A stretch of 11,546 nucleotides of DNA, taken from an uncultured Eubacterium sp. (GTDB taxonomy: Bacteria > Bacillota_A > Clostridia > Lachnospirales > Lachnospiraceae). Below are positions 7,021 to 11,546 of this stretch, one piece after another; position 1 is the first letter of the stretch; each line of letters starts with the position of its first letter. The translations under genes were made by a program, and so were the position numbers. The notes below the pieces were generated by a model. The model saw nothing but the letters and a program-made list of their open reading frames with translations. It searched no databases and was not told the DNA's origin. The stretch lies in assembly GCA_948468465.1 (NCBI GenBank), contig CAOKJJ010000161.1:1-11546 (forward strand). The letters run 5' to 3'.

Positions 7021-7719
7021 ATGGCAGCAAAACAAAAAATATTAATTGTAGACGACGATGTAAATATCGCAGAACTTATTTCTCTCTACCTTACAAAAGA
7101 ATGCTTTGAAACAAAGATTGTCAATGACGGCGAAGAAGCTCTGACCGCATACCAGCAGTTTCATCCGAATCTGATCCTTTTGGACCTTATGCTGCCTGGC
7201 ATCGACGGTTATCAGGTCTGCCGTGAGGTCCGGGCCAAGAGCAACGTTCCCATCATTATGCTTTCCGCAAAAGGTGAGATTTTTGACAAAGTGCTTGGCC
7301 TGGAGCTGGGCGCCGATGACTATATTATGAAGCCTTTTGATTCCAAAGAAATGGTTGCACGGGTAAAAGCGGTACTGCGCCGCTACCAGCCCGTAAAACC
7401 GGCTTCGGAGCAGCCTGCGTTAAAAATAGTGGAATATCCGGGCCTTAATGTGAATCTGTCCAATTACAGTGTCGAATACAATGGAAAACTGCTCGACATG
7501 CCGCCAAAAGAACTGGAGCTGCTCTATTTTCTTGCATCCTCGCCAAACCAGGTCTTTACGCGCGAGCAGCTCCTGGACAATATCTGGGGTTATGAATATA
7601 TCGGCGACACACGTACCGTTGACGTTCATGTAAAACGTCTTCGTGAAAAAATAAAAGATACCGAACAATGGGGTATCGCTACCGTCTGGGGCATCGGATA
7701 TAAATTTGTTTTAAAATAA
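7021..7719 (+). CDS. OmpR/PhoB-family response regulator
   Basis: This is a DNA-binding transcription regulator activated by phosphorylation from a partner histidine kinase. The 232-residue protein has an N-terminal receiver domain (about 5-120) with acidic pocket D11-D13, phospho-acceptor D55 in LILLDLMLPG, switch residues S82 and Y101, and conserved K104. A winged-helix DNA-binding domain follows (about 131-230), with the typical TRTVDVHVKRLR recognition helix at 197-208. All key residues are intact. An AGGAGGAGG run lies just before the ATG, and only 23 bases separate it from the mutS2 stop, so it is probably translated from the mutS2 transcript. The kinase gene follows 25 bases later. The target genes cannot be told from the sequence. 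Confidence 0.95.
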   Translation: MAAKQKILIVDDDVNIAELISLYLTKECFETKIVNDGEEALTAYQQFHPNLILLDLMLPGIDGYQVCREVRAKSNVPIIMLSAKGEIFDKVLGLELGADDYIMKPFDSKEMVARVKAVLRRYQPVKPASEQPALKIVEYPGLNVNLSNYSVEYNGKLLDMPPKELELLYFLASSPNQVFTREQLLDNIWGYEYIGDTRTVDVHVKRLREKIKDTEQWGIATVWGIGYKFVLK

Positions 7720-7744
7720 CCGGTGCAGCCCAAAAAGGAGTCCT

Positions 7745-9163
7745 ATGAAGCAGACACTCTACTTAAAATTTTTATTAGGCTATCTGATCTTCGGCATTCT
7801 TGGATTCATCCTTGTATCTACTGTAACTAATTACGGAATACGAAACCGGATCGAAACATCAGAAGCACGTACTCTGTATACGGAATGTACCGAAATTGCC
7901 TCCCATTATGCTGAGAACTATTACAATGGAAGCATGGAATTAGCAGAACTGCACAGCCATTTGGAAACACTCAGCCATTATTTGAACACCAAAATCAAAG
8001 TGATCGACCCTTCCGGACGGATTATTATTGACTCTGCAAATGCGGCGGCATATGACAGTGATACTTTCATCGCCGGATTCAACATCAATGATTTTGGCAG
8101 CAAATACTATATGAACAATCGTTTTTATAACACGTTTTCAGAAAATCATCTAACCGTATTTGCCCCGATCACAACCACTTACAGAGTCCGCGGTTATGTA
8201 CTGATACATAAGCCTGTGCAGGATATCTATGCCTACAGCTATGAATTGCTGAACGTTGTCTATCTTACGCTGCTGTTTATCTTTTTGCTGGCTTTTGTGA
8301 TTCTGTTTTCCTTTTCACTGCTAATTTACCGGCCGATCAGAAAAATCACTTCTGTTGCGGACGCTTATATTGACGGTGATTTTTCACAGAAGATGAATAT
8401 ACACACGCATGACGAGCTGGGACACCTTGCTGACATATTTGATTATATGGCCAATGAACTGAATACACTTGAAGACGACCAGCGTAAATTTGTATCCAAT
8501 GTTTCTCATGATTTTCGATCGCCGCTGACTTCTATCAAAGGATACATTGAAGCTATTTTGGACGGAACGATCCCCTATGAGATGCAGGACAAGTATCTGA
8601 ACATTATTTTATTTGAAACAGAACGGCTCAACAAACTGACGAGCAGCCTTCTGGAGCTGAACAAATTCGGCTCACACGGCAAAACAATTCTGTATATAAA
8701 AAGCTTTGACATTAATTACATTATTCGTATGACGGCTCTGGCCTTTGAGGGCATCTGCAGCGAAAAGCATATTTCTATTGAACTGATTTTATCCGGTCAG
8801 AATTTGTTTGTAACTGCAGATATGGCAAAAATCCAGCAGGTTATCTATAACCTGACTGACAACGCCATAAAGTTCAGCCATCCGGATTCTTCGATTACGA
8901 TCGAAACGACGGAGAAAAACGACAAAGTATTTGTCTCTGTGAAAGATGCGGGCATCGGCATTCCAAACGACAGTCTGAAAAAAATCTGGGAACGCTTTTA
9001 TAAGACAGATGTTTCCCGCGGCAAAGATAAACGCGGAACAGGACTGGGCCTTTCGATTGTAAAAGAAATTATACAGGCCCATGACGAAAATATTAATGTA
9101 ATCAGTACCGAAGGCGTCGGAACAGAATTTATTTTCACTTTATCACTCTCCAAAGAGCAATAA
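7745..9163 (+). CDS. HAMP-domain sensor histidine kinase, partner of the upstream regulator
   Basis: A membrane-bound kinase that should phosphorylate the response regulator encoded immediately upstream. The 472-residue protein has a first transmembrane helix (about 9-28), an extracellular sensor domain of about 140 residues (PAS/Cache-like in size and in its KVIDPSGRIIIDS strand pattern), a second transmembrane helix (about 168-193), a HAMP linker (about 190-243), a HisKA domain with phospho-acceptor H255 in SHDFRSPL, and an HATPase domain with the N-box (N369 to N373), G1 box DAGIGIP (from D401) and G2 box GTGLGLS (431-437). All catalytic motifs are intact. AAGGAG precedes the ATG. The architecture is that of PhoR/WalK-like kinases without an intracellular PAS domain; the ligand is unknown. 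It is the last gene before a strong terminator. Confidence 0.94.
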   Translation: MKQTLYLKFLLGYLIFGILGFILVSTVTNYGIRNRIETSEARTLYTECTEIASHYAENYYNGSMELAELHSHLETLSHYLNTKIKVIDPSGRIIIDSANAAAYDSDTFIAGFNINDFGSKYYMNNRFYNTFSENHLTVFAPITTTYRVRGYVLIHKPVQDIYAYSYELLNVVYLTLLFIFLLAFVILFSFSLLIYRPIRKITSVADAYIDGDFSQKMNIHTHDELGHLADIFDYMANELNTLEDDQRKFVSNVSHDFRSPLTSIKGYIEAILDGTIPYEMQDKYLNIILFETERLNKLTSSLLELNKFGSHGKTILYIKSFDINYIIRMTALAFEGICSEKHISIELILSGQNLFVTADMAKIQQVIYNLTDNAIKFSHPDSSITIETTEKNDKVFVSVKDAGIGIPNDSLKKIWERFYKTDVSRGKDKRGTGLGLSIVKEIIQAHDENINVISTEGVGTEFIFTLSLSKEQ

Positions 9164-9165
9164 AA

Positions 9166-9213
9166 CTGCCTGGATACAGACATTTCACATCTGTATCCAG
9201 GCAGCCTGTTTTT
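9166..9213. terminator. Bidirectional intrinsic terminator shared by the kinase and rplQ operons
   Basis: A perfect 15-bp stem, CTGCCTGGATACAGA (9166-9180) with TCTGTATCCAGGCAG (9190-9204), has a 9-base loop. On the plus strand TTTTT follows at 9209-9213. On the minus strand the stem is followed directly by TTTTATT, which is the complement of the kinase stop codon region. The rplQ stop is 34 bases to the right of the stem, so one hairpin can end both converging transcripts. Confidence 0.92.
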
Positions 9214-9237
9214 ACCGATGATATTTCAATCACAAAA

Positions 9238-9795
9238 CTACACTAATTCAATAATCACCTGCATAGCGCCATCACCTTTACGCTGGCCGAGTTTGATAAT
9301 TCTTGTATATCCGCCGTTCCGTCCAGCATATTTTGGTGCAACTTCATCGAACATTTTAGCAATCAAATCTACTTCCTTTTTGTCTTTCCGTTTATTGGAA
9401 GGAACTGTTTTGCCGTCTTTTCTTGTCGTTTCGGAGCTTGTTACAGGATAGAGCACTTTCATCATTTCTCTTCTTGCATGAAGACGAGACGGTTTGTCTT
9501 TTTTGATTGTTTTATCAACTTCATCATAAACAGTCTTTTTCTTGCCGTCTACCACTTCTTTTACTCTTTTGCCTTCCGCATCCTTGCGTGCGACTTTTGC
9601 TTTTACTGTTACTTCTTCAAAATTATCTTTTTCACGAACTGCCATCGCAATCAGCTTTTCTGCAATTTTACGAATTTCTTTTGCTCTGGCCTCAGTCGTT
9701 ACAATTTTGCCATGATACAGCAGCTGTGTTACCTGATTACGCAGTAATGCTTTTCTCTGGGCAGAAGATTTGCCCAACTTTCTATACATTGCCAT
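9238..9795 (-). CDS. rplQ: 50S ribosomal protein bL17, with two lysine-rich insertions
   Basis: bL17 is a structural protein of the large ribosomal subunit. The conserved N-terminal block ([18 protein letters not shown]) and C-terminal block ([17 protein letters not shown]) are clear. The protein has 185 residues against about 120-130 in E. coli and B. subtilis. The excess lies in a segment of about 50 residues (54-103), between the LIAMA and RLHARRE positions, and a segment of about 22 residues (118-139) before DLIAKMF. Both are rich in Lys, Glu and Asp. I chose the ATG at 9795 because GGAGG lies 8 bases upstream and the family begins here; the frame stays open to 9903 upstream without family resemblance. 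It is the last gene of the alpha operon, 141 bases after rpoA. Confidence 0.95.
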   Translation of the reverse strand: MAMYRKLGKSSAQRKALLRNQVTQLLYHGKIVTTEARAKEIRKIAEKLIAMAVREKDNFEEVTVKAKVARKDAEGKRVKEVVDGKKKTVYDEVDKTIKKDKPSRLHARREMMKVLYPVTSSETTRKDGKTVPSNKRKDKKEVDLIAKMFDEVAPKYAGRNGGYTRIIKLGQRKGDGAMQVIIELV

Positions 9796-9819
9796 TTTTA
9801 TTTCCTCCAAATTGTGGTA

Positions 9820-9915
9820 CATTCGGCAGCACACTTTGGTATTACCTGCCGGATGCTGATATTTTATATTCTCAATTCGCCACCAGAAAAGACCGGTCTG
9901 CACACTTACGGTCTT
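9820..9915 (-). other. Structured spacer between rpoA and rplQ (two predicted hairpins)
   Basis: In the 141-base spacer, transcribed on the minus strand, two inverted repeats occur. The first in transcript order pairs 9909-9915 with 9889-9895 (AAGACCG with CGGTCTT, 13-base loop) and is followed by a run of only four T. The second pairs 9846-9855 with 9820-9829 (10 positions, one C-A mismatch, 16-base loop) and ends about 12 bases before the rplQ ribosome binding site. The first could act as a weak terminator or pause site, the second as a leader structure affecting bL17 translation. Both roles are inference. Confidence 0.4.
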
Positions 9916-9936
9916 ACCATCCCAGCCTGGAGCTTT

Positions 9937-10896
9937 TTATTCATCTCCTGGATTCAGCTGGAGTCCTAACTCCTTCAGCTTCGCTAATACCTCTTCTAAA
10001 GACTTACGTCCAAGGTTACGAACCTTCATCATGTCATCCGGCGTACGGTTTGTCAGTTCTTCTACTGTATTGATTCCCGCCCGCTTTAAGCAGTTATACG
10101 AACGCACAGACAATTCCAGTTCATCAATGTTCATTTCGAGGACTTTTTCCTTCGCGTTGTCTTCCTTTTCCACCATGACCTCTGCAGTCTTTGCATTTTC
10201 AGACAGGTCGATAAAGAGATTCAAATGTTCACTTAATACCTTAGCTGCAAGGCTTACTGCCTCATCCGGTTCCAATGTTCCATTTGTAAATACTTCCAGC
10301 GTCAGCTTGTCGTAATCGGTAATCTGACCGACACGAGTATTCTGTACGGTCAGATTTACACGCTCTACTGGTGTATAAATGGAGTCCACGGCAATCACGC
10401 CGATCGGGAGCTCCGGATTTTTATTTTTATCTGCGCTGATGTAGCCGCGGCCTTTTGTAATCGTAAGCTCCATATACAGCTTGGAATCTGCCCCGCCATT
10501 TAAATGGGCAATTTCCAGCTCCGGATTTAAGATTGAGATATCAGAATCCACCTGAATATCCGCGGCTGTAACTACACCCTCACCTTCAAATTCGATGTAA
10601 GCAACTTTAGACTCGTTTGTACTGCTGGTATTTTTCAATGCCAGATTCTTAATGTTCATAATGATCTCAGATACATCTTCCTTTACGCCCGGAATAGAAC
10701 TGAATTCATGCAAAACACCATCGATCTTCACCTGACTTACGGCTACTCCCGGAAGGGATGACAGCATAATCCGCCTAAGAGAATTACCGAGCGTTGTACC
10801 ATAGCCCCTTTCCAAAGGTTCCACTACGAAACGGCCGTACTTTTTGTCTTCGGAAATTTCTGCAATTTCAATATTGGGTCTTTCAAAATCGAACAC
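9937..10896 (-). CDS. rpoA: DNA-directed RNA polymerase alpha subunit
   Basis: The alpha subunit dimerizes to nucleate assembly of RNA polymerase and contacts promoter UP elements and activators. The 319-residue protein has the N-terminal assembly domain (about 1-228, with the [18 protein letters not shown] block near the start) and the C-terminal DNA-binding domain (about 245-315, with the [14 protein letters not shown] and [11 protein letters not shown] helix-hairpin elements), joined by an acidic linker. I chose the GTG at 10896: it places AAGGAGG about 9 bases upstream and gives the family N-terminus [14 protein letters not shown] two codons earlier (10902) is only 3 bases from that site. 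It lies 42 bases after rpsD, in the usual alpha-operon order. Confidence 0.97.
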   Translation of the reverse strand: MFDFERPNIEIAEISEDKKYGRFVVEPLERGYGTTLGNSLRRIMLSSLPGVAVSQVKIDGVLHEFSSIPGVKEDVSEIIMNIKNLALKNTSSTNESKVAYIEFEGEGVVTAADIQVDSDISILNPELEIAHLNGGADSKLYMELTITKGRGYISADKNKNPELPIGVIAVDSIYTPVERVNLTVQNTRVGQITDYDKLTLEVFTNGTLEPDEAVSLAAKVLSEHLNLFIDLSENAKTAEVMVEKEDNAKEKVLEMNIDELELSVRSYNCLKRAGINTVEELTNRTPDDMMKVRNLGRKSLEEVLAKLKELGLQLNPGDE

Positions 10897-10938
10897 TACC
10901 AAGTCCCTCCTTTTCGGATCAAGTGTGCATTACATCAA

Positions 10939-11532
10939 TTATTTCGAATATAACTCGACGATGAGCATTTCGTCAACCGGCACATCAATCATTTCACGGG
11001 ACGGCAGTTCTTTTACTGTTCCCTGCAGTGTTTCATGATTTACATCAATCCACTCAGGTACGAGTCTTCCGGCTGTCACCTCTACGATATCCTTCATTCT
11101 CTGAATGCTCTTCTTGCTTTCTTTAATTTCTACCACATCACCGGCTTTCACACGGTAAGACGGAATATTTACCTGTTTTCCGTTTACTAATACAAACTTA
11201 TGTCCGACAATCTGTCTTGCTTCCCTGCGGGTTCTGGCATAACCCATGCGGAACACAACATTGTCCAGTCTGGATTCCAGAATTGTCATCAGGTTTGTAC
11301 CTGTCATGCCTTTCATCTTGTCTGCCTTTTCATAATAATTATGGAAAGGTTTCTCCAATACGCCGTATATAAACTTTGCTTTCTGTTTTTCACGCAGCTG
11401 CAGAGCATATTCAGACATCTTTCTGTTTGTTCTCTGCAGTGTTCTTCTGGATTTTTTATCATAACCTAAATAACTTGGCTCCAGACCAAGCGATCTACAT
11501 CTTTTCAGTACAGGTACTCTATTTACTGCCAT
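10939..11532 (-). CDS. rpsD: 30S ribosomal protein uS4
   Basis: uS4 is a primary assembly protein of the small subunit that binds 16S rRNA and contributes to decoding accuracy. The 197-residue protein is full length, with the N-terminal block MAVNRVPVLKRCRSLGLEPS, the S4 RNA-binding domain (about 87-150, with ESRLDNVVFRMGYARTRREA) and the C-terminal VDEMLIVELYSK. It has a single cysteine in the N-terminal region (C12), so it is a zinc-free form of uS4. In E. coli S4 represses translation of the alpha operon; the same control here is possible but its target leader, upstream of rpsM, lies outside this window. AGGG lies about 10 bases before the ATG, at the window edge. Confidence 0.96.
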   Translation of the reverse strand: MAVNRVPVLKRCRSLGLEPSYLGYDKKSRRTLQRTNRKMSEYALQLREKQKAKFIYGVLEKPFHNYYEKADKMKGMTGTNLMTILESRLDNVVFRMGYARTRREARQIVGHKFVLVNGKQVNIPSYRVKAGDVVEIKESKKSIQRMKDIVEVTAGRLVPEWIDVNHETLQGTVKELPSREMIDVPVDEMLIVELYSK

Positions 11533-11546
11533 CTTCGTCTATCCCT

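Noticed and set aside
9507..10073. Plus-strand open frame (188 codons) opposite rplQ and the end of rpoA
   Set aside because: It is Leu/Phe/Cys-rich because it mirrors Lys- and Glu-rich ribosomal protein codons. There is no ribosome binding site and it crosses two conserved genes.

Overview
The window looks like the chromosome of a Gram-positive, low-to-moderate-GC anaerobe of class Clostridia, most likely Lachnospiraceae. I infer this from protein character: a zinc-free uS4, a bL17 with large lysine-rich insertions, an RlmD carrying an extra C-terminal domain, a clostridial-type MutS2, and strong GGAGG-type ribosome binding sites before most genes. I ran no database search, so the family placement is from recognition only. 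I see no mobile element, tRNA, rRNA or CRISPR array.

Layout. (1) Positions 1-4470, minus strand: an apparent operon read right to left from a strong promoter at about 4440-4468. It encodes a membrane-anchored HtrA/DegP-like protein with a PDZ domain (3064-4380), a YhaM-type OB-fold/HD 3'-5' exoribonuclease (2066-3010), the 23S rRNA m5U methyltransferase RlmD (54-1835), and probably the first codons of another gene at the window edge. (2) Positions 4500-9213, plus strand: a divergent operon of mutS2 (4613-6997), an OmpR-type response regulator (7021-7719) and its histidine kinase (7745-9163), ending in a 15-bp-stem terminator. (3) Positions 9238-11532, minus strand: the distal end of the ribosomal alpha operon, rpsD-rpoA-rplQ, converging on the same terminator.

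Functional reading. The window is mainly information-processing housekeeping: translation (uS4, bL17, RlmD), transcription (RNA polymerase alpha), RNA decay (YhaM) and DNA or ribosome quality control (MutS2), plus one envelope protein and one two-component system. I found no obvious new multi-gene system. The main oddities are: the HtrA-like protein has lost all three catalytic residues and has no histidine outside its short N-terminal tail, so it is best read as a pseudoprotease; rlmD carries a regular 6 x 16 bp tandem repeat against its ribosome binding site and an 18 bp in-frame repeat inside the gene; the MutS2 Smr domain lacks the LDLR motif; bL17 has two large insertions; and the rpoA-rplQ spacer can fold into two hairpins.

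Start sites were revised from the longest open frame for four genes (HtrA-like, mutS2, rplQ, rpoA), on ribosome-binding-site spacing and family N-termini.
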